Translations under genes and position numbers: made by a program | Assembly (NCBI GenBank): GCA_001818435.1 | Contig: MHKO01000059.1 | Span: 5,217-40,815 of the forward strand | Direction of reading: 5' to 3' | Length of the DNA stretch: 35,599 bases | Source: Candidatus Komeilibacteria bacterium RIFCSPLOWO2_02_FULL_48_11 | GTDB taxonomy: Bacteria > Patescibacteriota > Patescibacteriia > UBA2169 | In this document: one piece after another, positions 15,203-23,793 of the stretch | Layout: the number at the start of each line of letters is the position of its first letter | Position numbering within the stretch: position 1 is the stretch's first letter | The notes under the pieces: model-generated | Databases searched by the model: none | What the model was told of the DNA's origin: nothing | The model's input: only the letters and a program-made list of their open reading frames with translations

Positions 15203-16714
15203 ATGAAAGGCTGTTTTCTTTTACAGCGCAGCTTTGCGCCGGTCGGCCACGCCATGGCGGTTGTCTTTAAAAAAAAATATGGGATAGACAAACATTGCGC
15301 TTTGGTTACGGTGCGAAACAATTATTTTTTCCTGAAAAATCAAACTGACGTTATATATACTAATCTGATTTTAGACGAGGACATACACGCCGCTCATAAA
15401 GATGAAAAATTAGATTTAGGCTATCTACAATGGCTAGAGAAGGAATATGGAATTCCCAATCTCTGGCCCTATCTTACTATTGACCGCATTTTATTACACG
15501 GCCAGTTTCTCCGGTCTTACCCTTACGACCAACCTCTTTATAACCATAACAATCTGCTTAAAATACTTCAAGTGACGGCCAAAAAAATCATCGCTTTTCT
15601 GGATACCGAAAAGCCGACTTTTGTTTTTCTTCCTGCGGTCGGCAGTTTGGCACCTTTGCTTTTATATGAAATAGCCAGAAAAAAAGGGATTCCCGTGTTT
15701 TTGGGAGAATTTTCCCGTTTCAAAAATCATTATATGATTACGGAAAATCCCCGTGGTTTTTCGTCATTGCGCGAACGATTTTTAAAAATAAAGAATAAAG
15801 AAGTGCGGCCCCCAAAACAAACGGCGGAATACGCCAAATCATTAATTCGGTCCTACCAAGAGCAACCGACGGTATATGATGAAACTGCCACGCCTGACCG
15901 ACAACCAATCAGCCGGCATAAACAGCTGAAGTTCTTGCTACCCTCTAATCTGTATCAACCGATCTATTGGTTTTTAAAAACACTGACTGACTACTACTTT
16001 GGGAGACAAACAAAAGATTATACGCAGATAAATCCCTGGTTTTATTTAATTGACCGTCTGAGAAAAAAATGCCGGGTTTTAATCGGCTATGATGATCTAT
16101 ATGATACTATGGATGAGAATGAAGACTTTGCTTATTTTTCGTTAAGCTTAGAACCCGAACTCAACTTGCTTTTTTACTCGCCGTTTGCCACTGATCAAAT
16201 TAACGTGATTAGACAACTAGCTCAATCTCTGCCGGTTCATTATAAACTATATGTCAAGGAGCACCCGCATATGGTCGGCGACCGACCAAGAAGATTTTAC
16301 AAAGCGATCAAAAAAATGCCCAATGTAAAACTAATTCATCCCAGTGTTAAAAATTTCGACATCATACAAAAAAGCAAACTCGTGGCCACTGTTAATGGCA
16401 CGGCTGGTTGGGAAGCTGTATTATTTAAAAAACCAAGTATTACTTTTGGAGAAGTATTTTATAACCCGCTCTCCATGGTGAAATATTGCACGTCCATGCA
16501 TGATCTAGCCGCTATCGTAAAAGAGCAACTTGAATCATTTAGTTATTACGAGCAAGAACTTCATAATTTTGTCATGGCTCTCTTAGTGGATACCGTACCG
16601 GTCGATATGATACAATTATGGGAACGCCGAGATCGCCAAACTGATATCGATAAAATGGCCCAGGCGGTTGAGCCATTAGTTGATCTGATAGCAAAAAAAC
16701 TGAAACTTATTTAG
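15203..16714 (+). CDS. KpsC/KpsS-like capsule polysaccharide biosynthesis protein (glycosyltransferase)
   Basis: A 503-residue soluble protein. The C-terminal half resembles the Capsule_synth family: YFSLSLEPELNLLFYSP near 313-329, then YKLYVKEHPHMVGDR near 350-364, and ATVNGTAGWEAVLFKKPSITFG near 397-418 (read here in shorter blocks), followed by VFYN. These are the conserved elements of GT-B-like enzymes related to KpsC and KpsS. The N-terminal half is a less conserved Rossmann-type domain with FLPAVGSLAPLLLYEIARKKGIP near 145-167. Known relatives transfer Kdo or similar acidic sugars; with a NeuB-like enzyme in the window, transfer of a ulosonic acid is a plausible inference. It is one of three plus-strand genes. 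Its stop overlaps by 8 bases the convergent GT4 gene. The ATG at 15203 opens directly on the conserved KGCFLLQRSF start. Confidence 0.72.
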   Translation: MKGCFLLQRSFAPVGHAMAVVFKKKYGIDKHCALVTVRNNYFFLKNQTDVIYTNLILDEDIHAAHKDEKLDLGYLQWLEKEYGIPNLWPYLTIDRILLHGQFLRSYPYDQPLYNHNNLLKILQVTAKKIIAFLDTEKPTFVFLPAVGSLAPLLLYEIARKKGIPVFLGEFSRFKNHYMITENPRGFSSLRERFLKIKNKEVRPPKQTAEYAKSLIRSYQEQPTVYDETATPDRQPISRHKQLKFLLPSNLYQPIYWFLKTLTDYYFGRQTKDYTQINPWFYLIDRLRKKCRVLIGYDDLYDTMDENEDFAYFSLSLEPELNLLFYSPFATDQINVIRQLAQSLPVHYKLYVKEHPHMVGDRPRRFYKAIKKMPNVKLIHPSVKNFDIIQKSKLVATVNGTAGWEAVLFKKPSITFGEVFYNPLSMVKYCTSMHDLAAIVKEQLESFSYYEQELHNFVMALLVDTVPVDMIQLWERRDRQTDIDKMAQAVEPLVDLIAKKLKLI

Positions 16715-17891
16715 TTGCCTCGATTATTGTCCGATCTAATAAGGGTATTAAGCCTCTAAAATCAAAATTTAAAGCTCGCTGCCGGCCATTAATAGCAGCG
16801 GCTTTTTGCCATTGTTTATCCTGGTATGCATCCATTATTTTAGCGGCCAAATCCGCGCTATCTCCGAGTTTAAACACTTTCGCCACTTCTTGAGCCAGCC
16901 ATTTCTCCACGCTCGTATCAGTTACTATCAGCGGCAAACCAAAGGCCATGGCTTCTATAGTCGTCCTGACTAAAGGTTCGGGTAAGCGGCCCGGGTGAAC
17001 AAATAAATGAGCGTGTTGATAAAAACCGGCCAGATCATGGAGAGATTGCCAAGGATAAAACTTGATGACCGAAGCCAAGCCAAGCTCACGGACGCGTTTA
17101 ACCAACTCGCTTTTTTGTTCGCCCTCGCCCACAATGTGAAGTATGCAATCAGGCCGGCTAAATTTGGCCAAGGCGTCAATTAGAATATCGGCTCCTTTGT
17201 CAATATATAAGCGCCCGGTAAACAAAATATGGAATGCATTCTTAGGATATTGAGAAAAAGGATTGTTTTGCAGAGGCTGATTTTGAAAAGCGATGATATC
17301 CTGAAAACTTGGTATAACGGTAATTTTATCCGGTCTGACTCCGGCCCGAATATAATAGCCGGCCAAGGTTTTGGTCATAATGACAATGGCGTCAAAATTA
17401 TTTAACAAACGAACTCCGATTAATCTTTCCAAAAAGATACGAATTCTGTGTTTTAGACTTTGCCATAAACTTTTTTCATAAGCCAGAGATCCGACCGGCC
17501 AAAGAGGAGGTTTTTTAAAGTAAGCCTCAACAAAATCAGCATGACCATTAATATCAGCTATAATCGGCTTGCTGTTTTTTTTGAATAAACGATACCAGCC
17601 AGCGCCAAAAAGAAACGTTGTCCCTACTAAATAAAAAACATCCGTGCGCGGAGAGTGCTTCTTTAAAATCCGGACGATAAAGGCTTGTAAAGGGAAAAGC
17701 CTCTCACTCTGCGCCCATTCCTCAGTAATGGCAAAAGGGACAACGGCGGAAATGTTATTAAACTTTGAAAAAGTGGTCACGACCGACACCTCATGACCTT
17801 TAGCTTGCAAGGTTTGGGATTTCATGAAAACGTCTTGATTTTCTCCTCCGCCCGCCAAATTAAGTTTATTGGTAATAAAAGTAATTCTCAT
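16707..17891 (-). CDS. GT4 family glycosyltransferase
   Basis: The 394-residue protein has the GT-B fold signs of GT4 retaining transferases. The N-terminal domain begins ITFITNKLNLAGGGEN (3-18). The C-terminal Glycos_transf_1 domain begins HILFTGRLYIDKGADILIDAL (221-241, in shorter blocks). The Glu-x7-Glu region is PEPLVRTTIEAMAFGLP (304-320), where Glu305 and Glu313 bracket the sugar-nucleotide site. It would add one sugar from a nucleotide donor to the growing glycan at the inner face of the membrane. Its start is 3 bases downstream of the stop of the membrane protein gene, so the two are co-transcribed. Its end overlaps the convergent plus-strand gene by 8 bases. Confidence 0.93.
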   Translation of the reverse strand: MRITFITNKLNLAGGGENQDVFMKSQTLQAKGHEVSVVTTFSKFNNISAVVPFAITEEWAQSERLFPLQAFIVRILKKHSPRTDVFYLVGTTFLFGAGWYRLFKKNSKPIIADINGHADFVEAYFKKPPLWPVGSLAYEKSLWQSLKHRIRIFLERLIGVRLLNNFDAIVIMTKTLAGYYIRAGVRPDKITVIPSFQDIIAFQNQPLQNNPFSQYPKNAFHILFTGRLYIDKGADILIDALAKFSRPDCILHIVGEGEQKSELVKRVRELGLASVIKFYPWQSLHDLAGFYQHAHLFVHPGRLPEPLVRTTIEAMAFGLPLIVTDTSVEKWLAQEVAKVFKLGDSADLAAKIMDAYQDKQWQKAAAINGRQRALNFDFRGLIPLLDRTIIEATK

Positions 17892-17894
17892 AAT

Positions 17895-19697
17895 TTAAAT
17901 ACTGTAGATATAAATATCAGCTTGTTGCCAGGCTAACTTTATGCTTGTTAATTGTTTTATTACTCTATCCGTCAAAGGGCCGACGGATAAAACATAGTCG
18001 AGTTTATATTTGCGCAGTTCGGTTTCAAAATCTTTATTCAAGAATTCCTTATAGCCCTCGGGAAACTTCTTTATTCTCTCATCCAGCGTGTAGTCGTGAA
18101 AATCCGGAAATTCCGGAGTCCAAAGCATCCCCTGCCAATTACTGGCTAAATGAACTCGCATGTCAGTTTCATTGGCTTTCATATAGGCTTCTATATTCTC
18201 AGCCGAAATCCCCTGTAAGCGCAAATTCACGAGATTATTGTGATAAATCCTTTCATTGGGCATTAAAGAGAATACTGAATAAGAAACATACATATTGCAA
18301 TGCGTAAACGCCGGCAACAGTTCAGTCAGCTTATAAACTTCCGTCTTATTGCTCACTAATATTACGCAATCCTTCGTCTCCCTATTAAACCAGGCAAAAA
18401 CCGGGGCCAGTGACTGCATTCGGTAATAATAGTCATAACTATTGCGGTAAGTGTGGACTTGGGAATAAAAACCAAATAATAACGACGATCCTATAATGCT
18501 GATAATCGCGAAAATCCAGAGGAAACGAAATTGATTCAAAATAATACGGTGCAGTAAAACAACCAGAACAACCATTGAGAGCGGAATAGTATATTGAACA
18601 AAGTGATAAGGCCAGACCGTAACACCGGTCACCACCTGCTGGTTAAGCGCCCAACTACTGCCCAAAATTAAAGCTAAACAAAACCAGTGCCAGTCCTGCA
18701 GGTTAATTTTTACTCGGTTGATAATTTTTTTTATTATGGGTATAAAAACTAAAACCAAATATAGGCCCAATATTGCCAATAATACTTTATTTAACAACGG
18801 ATAGTGCGTATAAATCAGGCCAGAGCGCAAAATCGAATCATGATACCAAGGGCTCTGCCGGGAGAGATAAGATATATACCAATAAGGTGAGCTTAAAATT
18901 GCGGCGATAGCGATAATAAACCCAAACCGTTTCACAATTTTATATTCCCGTTTAAAAAAATATATCAAAATCAAAAAACCTAAAATTGATAAAGCTATGC
19001 CCCAGCTGAAAAAATAACTCATTATCATCAGGGATAAAGACAGCCCGGCACTGGTGATGGCTGTCTTTGGATATCTAGTTTTTTGGATAATCGCCCAGAC
19101 TCCTAACAAAAATGCCAATAAAAAAATAGCGCCCAAAATCGGGTTAACCGGCCGCGCCCAGAGCAAAAATGATCCGCCTAACGGCTCGCCCCTCAAGAAA
19201 AAACCCAGCAAACTACGATAATCGACCAAGTCATACCCCAGCAGCACTAGCAAAGCCGCAGACACAGCACTAATCTTTCTGGAAAATAACCGCGCGGGAG
19301 GGAGTAAATTATAAGTTAAAGCATAAATCAGCAGAAATAAAATAAGCGGCAAAATAAATTTACTCACAATCAGCGTGGTAACCAAAGGGATGCCGAACAA
19401 TAAAGTCGGTAAAGCATAAAACATCTCGCCCGTGGGCGGTGAGATGGGCCATTGATCTTTATATTCATAATAAGGGAAAGAGCCAACCAAGGGATGGCCG
19501 TCAATAATTTCATGAATTCTGGCCAAATAAGTATCCTCGTTAGGGGTTTGCAACATTGGTATGCCCTGATACTTATTGCCCAAAGAATGCATAAAGACAA
19601 GTTGTGGTCCTATATATAATAATCCCACAATCAAAGCGCTCGCCAGAGCCAAATAGTGACTCTTTGCTTTATTTTTTACCAATAAAATAAAACCCAT
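17895..19697 (-). CDS. Large multispanning membrane protein, possible GT-C glycosyltransferase
   Basis: A 600-residue protein with about twelve hydrophobic segments spread over residues 14-420 and a soluble C-terminal domain of about 170 residues. Between the first two helices lies a large loop with NEDTYLARIHEIIDGHPLVG (53-72). An acidic pair at this position, Glu54-Asp55, is typical of GT-C enzymes (PMT, ArnT, STT3), in which it forms the catalytic site outside the membrane. I cannot name a family with certainty; a polymerase or ligase function would also fit. The frame is open to a TTG at 19703, but the ATG at 19697 is preferred. It overlaps the end of the upstream methyltransferase gene by 29 bases. 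Confidence 0.78.
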   Translation of the reverse strand: MGFILLVKNKAKSHYLALASALIVGLLYIGPQLVFMHSLGNKYQGIPMLQTPNEDTYLARIHEIIDGHPLVGSFPYYEYKDQWPISPPTGEMFYALPTLLFGIPLVTTLIVSKFILPLILFLLIYALTYNLLPPARLFSRKISAVSAALLVLLGYDLVDYRSLLGFFLRGEPLGGSFLLWARPVNPILGAIFLLAFLLGVWAIIQKTRYPKTAITSAGLSLSLMIMSYFFSWGIALSILGFLILIYFFKREYKIVKRFGFIIAIAAILSSPYWYISYLSRQSPWYHDSILRSGLIYTHYPLLNKVLLAILGLYLVLVFIPIIKKIINRVKINLQDWHWFCLALILGSSWALNQQVVTGVTVWPYHFVQYTIPLSMVVLVVLLHRIILNQFRFLWIFAIISIIGSSLLFGFYSQVHTYRNSYDYYYRMQSLAPVFAWFNRETKDCVILVSNKTEVYKLTELLPAFTHCNMYVSYSVFSLMPNERIYHNNLVNLRLQGISAENIEAYMKANETDMRVHLASNWQGMLWTPEFPDFHDYTLDERIKKFPEGYKEFLNKDFETELRKYKLDYVLSVGPLTDRVIKQLTSIKLAWQQADIYIYSI

Positions 19698-20466
19698 AAG
19701 CAATATTTTGACTACTGGGTAATTTATAAATAATGTAATCCAAAAAATTCAGGGGGGCTAATAATGTCAAAAACAGTATAAACCAAAACTGCTGTAAAAT
19801 ATTTATACCAAAACTTAACACCGTGGCTAACCATTCACTGATGACATAAGTCAGGGCCGAAGTAGGCCCACTCCGAATACCGCTCTCTACTTCTTCAAAA
19901 TCCTTGAGCAGTTCTTTTAATCCTGGCTTGCTCCAACGATAAAAATCGTTGGGTGAAGAATGGAAACTGGCCACAAAAGGCACTACGACATATATAACCC
20001 CTCCTGGCTTTAATATACGGTACATTTCTCGGACGATTTGCTCTGGATTATGGACATGCTCTAAAACATATTCATTAATAGCCACATCAATCGAATTATC
20101 AGCAAATGGCAAATCAGAAATATCAGCTACCACGTCCACATTGAGAAAAGGGTAGAAATCAATATTAACAACATCATCCCTTATTATTTTTACGCCCGAT
20201 CCTAAATTGACAATTAATTTATCCGACCCGATATTTTTAATGGCCGCTGACGCGCTCCGGCCGACAAAAGAAGATCCTAAAGCATAATAAAAAAAAGTAA
20301 AAAGCCAAGGCACCCGTTTTAGCAAAAGCTTAATTTTATTAACCAACAGATCGCTATTTTTTTCTCGAAAACCCTTGTCCGTTTTGTTAATAAAAAATAA
20401 CCTACCCTGCTTTTCATACAAGCATGGCCTGTCTTTTTTAAAAATAAATCTATCTTGATTATGCAT
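19669..20466 (-). CDS. SAM-dependent methyltransferase with C-terminal hydrophobic segment
   Basis: The 265-residue product carries a methyltransferase-11 type domain. Motif I is LIVNLGSGV (84-92), Asp103 in VNIDFYP binds the ribose, VADISDLPFADNSIDVAI follows at 113-130, and EYVLEHVHNPEQIVREMYRILKPGG covers the next conserved part (about 132-156). A short Cys-containing N-terminus precedes the domain, and residues 215-250 form a long hydrophobic stretch, suggesting membrane association near lipid-linked intermediates. Its start codon lies immediately next to the stop of another methyltransferase gene. The methyl acceptor is unknown. Confidence 0.87.
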   Translation of the reverse strand: MHNQDRFIFKKDRPCLYEKQGRLFFINKTDKGFREKNSDLLVNKIKLLLKRVPWLFTFFYYALGSSFVGRSASAAIKNIGSDKLIVNLGSGVKIIRDDVVNIDFYPFLNVDVVADISDLPFADNSIDVAINEYVLEHVHNPEQIVREMYRILKPGGVIYVVVPFVASFHSSPNDFYRWSKPGLKELLKDFEEVESGIRSGPTSALTYVISEWLATVLSFGINILQQFWFILFLTLLAPLNFLDYIIYKLPSSQNIAYGFYFIGKK

Positions 20467-21243
20467 TTATACAATTTTCTTACCGCGCACTATCCAGCCG
20501 TTTTTATTGGGGGGCTGGCAAATCGCAACATTATTAAATTCAGACAGCAAATCCCCGGCCTGTTCTTTTGTATAATAATTGGCTATGGCCGGCAACAACT
20601 GGTCAAATATTATACTGTGCAAATGCCTGAGGCTGAATCGCGAAATTTGTTTAAGATATTCTTTTTTGGGCTTGATAATTTTTAAATAAAAATAAAGGGG
20701 GATACTGGCTAAATACGTCAGTCCATGCAATAGAGGCAGGGGTAATTTGCTGGTTATATATTTGCGGATTGGATTTAATATTTTTACGAACGCGCTGAAT
20801 CCTTCAACGCCATAAACCCAAATTAGAATTTCGCCTTGGGGCTTTAGGGTTTTTTTAATTTCAGCCAGCGCTCTTTTTGGTTCCGCCAGATGATGAATCA
20901 CGCCAATTGACATGGCGAAATCGAATTTATTTTCCCAGGGCAAATTATAAATATCCGCCTCAATAACTTCGCAATTATTAAATCCGGCTAAATTTTTTTT
21001 CGCGGCCCGGACGCTTCTTGTATCCTTGTCAAAAGCCGTCAAAGCCGCGCAGCCCCACTCTAAACACCAATAACTGTTCCGGCCCATGCCGCAACCAGCG
21101 TCAAGGATATTCTTTTGGCGATAAAATTCCGGCGGCGCCGGATAAGTCCAGTTTAAAAATTGATTTTTGTATTGTTCGTAATATTCGGCGTCCAACGAAT
21201 TGTATTTTTCCCATTCAAAACCAAAACGTTCACTCGAAGACAT
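20467..21243 (-). CDS. Class I SAM-dependent methyltransferase
   Basis: A 258-residue methyltransferase. Motif I is NILDAGCGMGRN (45-56), the acidic loop is AFDKDTRSVRAAKKNL near 68-85, IEADIYNLPWENKFDFAMSIG follows (in shorter blocks, near 94-114), and HHLAEPKRALAEIKKTLKPQG covers 116-136. The N-terminus FGFEWEKYNSLDAEYYEQYKNQF resembles methyltransferases found in glycan and lipid loci. The region after residue 145 is partly hydrophobic. It lies 7 bases after the asparagine synthase gene and directly before another methyltransferase. The ATG at 21241-21243 has no Shine-Dalgarno site. Confidence 0.9.
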   Translation of the reverse strand: MSSSERFGFEWEKYNSLDAEYYEQYKNQFLNWTYPAPPEFYRQKNILDAGCGMGRNSYWCLEWGCAALTAFDKDTRSVRAAKKNLAGFNNCEVIEADIYNLPWENKFDFAMSIGVIHHLAEPKRALAEIKKTLKPQGEILIWVYGVEGFSAFVKILNPIRKYITSKLPLPLLHGLTYLASIPLYFYLKIIKPKKEYLKQISRFSLRHLHSIIFDQLLPAIANYYTKEQAGDLLSEFNNVAICQPPNKNGWIVRGKKIV

Positions 21244-21250
21244 ATATTAC

Positions 21251-23122
21251 TTACTTTTTAACTAGATAAGCTTGTTGCCATAATAAAAAAGTTAAAATTG
21301 ACCACAATTTTTGACCATTATTCTGCTTATGGCTTAAATGCTGTTTGAATAAATTATCAACATAATTATAGCTCAAAATACCGGTTTTGACCACATTTTC
21401 CGGAGTAGCCAAATCAAGCCATAATTCGTTTAGATTACCGCTTCTAAACCATTGCGCCAAAGGCACGGCAAAACCCTTCTTGGGTCGGCCTATTATTTCT
21501 GGCGGCAACCGGCCGGCCATCAGTTCTTTGAGTAAAAACTTGGTCTTGTTGGCGCGAATCTTGTAATTCAACGGCAGATGATTTACGAAATCCGCCAATT
21601 CGTAGTCCAAGAATGGCGCTCTAACCTCCAAACTGGCCAGCATGCTGGCGCGGTCGACTTTAACCAGAACCCGTTCTTGCATGTAAAACCTCTGGTAAAA
21701 AGCGATAATTTTTGACCAATCATCAAAGTGATTAACAGCCGCGGAAAAATCAGTAATATCATCCAGCAGGTCTTCTTGGTTAAAATGATCGGGCATAAAT
21801 AAATTCGGCAGTTCAGCCAAAGAAAAGGTGCTTAGCCAGTTTTGGTGGCGCACCAGCGGATTGCTGGCGGCTTGAACGAATTTTCGCAGCTTAAAATCCA
21901 GGCTGAAATAAGAATCGCCACTCATTGGCAAATTATTTACAATCCGCGTTAATATTTTTTTTGCCAAAGCCGGCAAATGGCGATAAAAACCGTAAAAATA
22001 TTCGGCTTGAAATGTTTGATAGCCACAGAACAGTTCATCGGCCCCATCGCCGCCTAAAGCGACCGTGACTGTTTTTTTGGTAAAATCAGACAAAAGATAA
22101 GTCGGTAAAACAGAGGCATCGGCCAAGGGTTCGTCCAGGTGTTGGCCGACTTTAGCCACTATGTCCAAAGCATCCTGGCTAGTTAAAATCGCCTCATAAT
22201 GGTCTGACCCGATGTGTTTGGCCACTTGCCGAGCGAACTTGCCTTCGCCAAATGTTTTTTCTTTAAAATCAATGGAAAAAGTTTTAATTTTTTGACTGGC
22301 GTCTTGGCTGGCATACCAGGCGATTGTGCTGGAATCAATGCCGCCGCTTAAAAAAATACCCAAAGGCACGTCCGACACCAAGCGGCTGGCCACGGCTTGG
22401 CGCAATCTGGCGTCAAGCTCATTTTGAGCATCCGCGATGTCCGGGGCCGTGTCCGTTGCCTGAAAATTCGGGCGCCAATATTTTTTGATTTCCACTTTGC
22501 CTTGGTCAAAAACAAGATACTCTGCCGGGCCTAATTTATAAACGTTTTTCCAAGGAGTATGCGGGCAAGGAATATAATCGTAAAAAAAATATTTCCGCAA
22601 TTGTGCCTGGTCCAAAACAAAATCAATATCAGGATATGGCATCAATGCTTTTAATTCTGAAGCAAAAACGAAATTACCATTCTGCTGGCTGTAATAAAGC
22701 GGTTTTTTGCCAAGCCGATCGCGCCCTAAAATTATCTTTTTTAACCGGCTATCCCAAATCGCGATAGCGAACATGCCGTTCAATTTAGCAAACACACTTT
22801 CCCCTGCTTCCTCATAAAGATGGACAATGACTTCGGTATCGGTTTGGGAAGTAAATTTATGGCCTGATTGTAAAAGGCCCTGCTTGAGATCTTGAAAATT
22901 ATAAATCTCGCCGTTAAAAACAATGATGATTGTTTTATCCTCATTATAAATCGGCTGGGCTCCGCCTTTGACGTCAATTATGCTCAAACGTCTGTGCCCT
23001 AACCCCACATTGCCTTGATAATAAAAACCCTCGCCATCCGGACCGCGGTGCGTTAAAGTATCTGACATTTTTTTTAATAAAGACGCGTCGCCTCTGCCGA
23101 TAAAACCAGTAATGCCACACAT
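21251..23122 (-). CDS. asnB: Asparagine synthase (glutamine-hydrolysing) family amidotransferase
   Basis: Complete at 623 residues, close to the usual AsnB length. The N-terminal glutaminase domain starts Met-Cys2-Gly, with Cys2 as nucleophile, and keeps LGHRRLSIID (41-50), FNGEIYN (69-75) and DTEVIVHLYEE (95-105). The synthetase domain has the pyrophosphate loop FLSGGIDSS (257-265), DGADELFCGY and a LEVRAPFLDYELADFV helix. The reaction is ATP-dependent amide formation with glutamine nitrogen. In surface-glycan loci such enzymes, for example WbpS of Pseudomonas, are linked to amidation of uronic acid carboxyls, so a glycan substrate is likely, but free asparagine synthesis is not excluded. 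A promoter lies directly upstream, shared back-to-back with the plus-strand gene. Confidence 0.95.
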   Translation of the reverse strand: MCGITGFIGRGDASLLKKMSDTLTHRGPDGEGFYYQGNVGLGHRRLSIIDVKGGAQPIYNEDKTIIIVFNGEIYNFQDLKQGLLQSGHKFTSQTDTEVIVHLYEEAGESVFAKLNGMFAIAIWDSRLKKIILGRDRLGKKPLYYSQQNGNFVFASELKALMPYPDIDFVLDQAQLRKYFFYDYIPCPHTPWKNVYKLGPAEYLVFDQGKVEIKKYWRPNFQATDTAPDIADAQNELDARLRQAVASRLVSDVPLGIFLSGGIDSSTIAWYASQDASQKIKTFSIDFKEKTFGEGKFARQVAKHIGSDHYEAILTSQDALDIVAKVGQHLDEPLADASVLPTYLLSDFTKKTVTVALGGDGADELFCGYQTFQAEYFYGFYRHLPALAKKILTRIVNNLPMSGDSYFSLDFKLRKFVQAASNPLVRHQNWLSTFSLAELPNLFMPDHFNQEDLLDDITDFSAAVNHFDDWSKIIAFYQRFYMQERVLVKVDRASMLASLEVRAPFLDYELADFVNHLPLNYKIRANKTKFLLKELMAGRLPPEIIGRPKKGFAVPLAQWFRSGNLNELWLDLATPENVVKTGILSYNYVDNLFKQHLSHKQNNGQKLWSILTFLLWQQAYLVKK

Positions 23123-23126
23123 ATCA

Positions 23127-23155
23127 TTGACAAAATATGATATTTAGTTTATAAA
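23127..23155 (+). promoter_or_regulatory. Near-consensus sigma70 promoter for the YdjM-like gene
   Basis: TTGACA (23127-23132) is followed after exactly 17 bases by TATAAA (23150-23155). The predicted start near 23162 gives a leader of about 48 bases with a good ribosome-binding site. It is the best plus-strand promoter I found in the window. Confidence 0.75.
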
Positions 23156-23165
23156 TAATAGTCAA
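23137..23165 (-). promoter_or_regulatory. Sigma70-like promoter for asnB, overlapping the divergent promoter
   Basis: On the minus strand, TTGACT (23160-23165), a 17-base spacer and TATCAT (23137-23142) face the asnB start at 23122. The predicted transcription start near 23130 would leave only about 8 bases before the ATG. Its boxes interleave with those of the plus-strand promoter. Confidence 0.6.
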
Positions 23166-23209
23166 ATAATTAACAAAAACCGCTCATTCCATCATAAGGG
23201 GGATCCCCG

Positions 23210-23716
23210 GTGCAAACCTACACACACTTGTCTGTTGGTTGTTTGCTTGGCGCCCTCTGCTTCCCACGGAATCATTGGGCACAGGCAGCCTTCGTCGCTG
23301 GCTCTATTGCTCCAGATGTAGTTTCGGCGGCTAAATTCGCCCTGGACAAAAGCCATGGCATCCAACCCTTTAGCCATGAGTCTAAAGGGCTGTTGATTCT
23401 CACAGAGATCAGCCACTCCATCCCTATCTGGCTGTTTCTGGGATGGCTGGCGCAGGCTGCTTGCCCATGGCTACTCGTTAAGTCGCTTGTTAACGCCTTC
23501 TGGCTCGGCGATTTAAGCCATTTGGCGATTGACGCCCTTACTCATGCCAATAACAAGGAGTGGACTGTGGGCATGCTCTGGCCAATACCGGGACATTTGC
23601 CCGGCTGGATCGGCGTCTGGGAATATCGTTATGGCAACGGCATTCTGCGGCCAAAGCCGGTTGAAGCCGTGATACTCGTCCTCTCGGCTCTGGCTGCGCT
23701 CTGGCTCTGGCTATAG
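23210..23716 (+). CDS. YdjM/LexA-binding-type membrane-associated metal-dependent hydrolase (putative)
   Basis: A 168-residue membrane protein on the opposite strand to its neighbours. It has the pattern of the YdjM family (PF04307): His6 near the start, GSIAPDV (31-37), a Ser-His pair at 68-69, GDLSHLAIDALTHA (100-113) with conserved Asp and His residues, and three to four hydrophobic stretches. The biochemical role of this family is not well defined, though the spaced Asp/His residues suggest a metal site. The start is GTG at 23210, preceded 7 bases upstream by AAGGGGG, the clearest Shine-Dalgarno site in the window. The DNA is visibly more GC-rich than the neighbouring genes. It has its own promoter and terminator. 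These traits suggest an independently acquired cassette not involved in the glycan pathway. Confidence 0.82.
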   Translation: MQTYTHLSVGCLLGALCFPRNHWAQAAFVAGSIAPDVVSAAKFALDKSHGIQPFSHESKGLLILTEISHSIPIWLFLGWLAQAACPWLLVKSLVNAFWLGDLSHLAIDALTHANNKEWTVGMLWPIPGHLPGWIGVWEYRYGNGILRPKPVEAVILVLSALAALWLWL

Positions 23717-23754
23717 CCAGGCATTATTGATCCCCCTCCGCCGTAAGGCACCCC

Positions 23755-23793
23755 CCGGCGACCTGTTGAACCAACCAGGCGCCGGCTTTTTTT
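23755..23793 (+). terminator. Rho-independent terminator of the YdjM-like gene
   Basis: CCGGCG, A, CCTG (23755-23765) pairs with CAGG, CGCCGG (23776-23785) around a 10-base loop, followed by seven T (23787-23793). The T-run reaches the stop codon of the convergent GT2 gene. Confidence 0.9.

Noticed and set aside
17945..18307. 120-codon plus-strand open frame opposite the membrane protein gene.
   Set aside because: Low-complexity, Arg/Ser/Pro-rich product antisense to a convincing membrane protein; no start signals.
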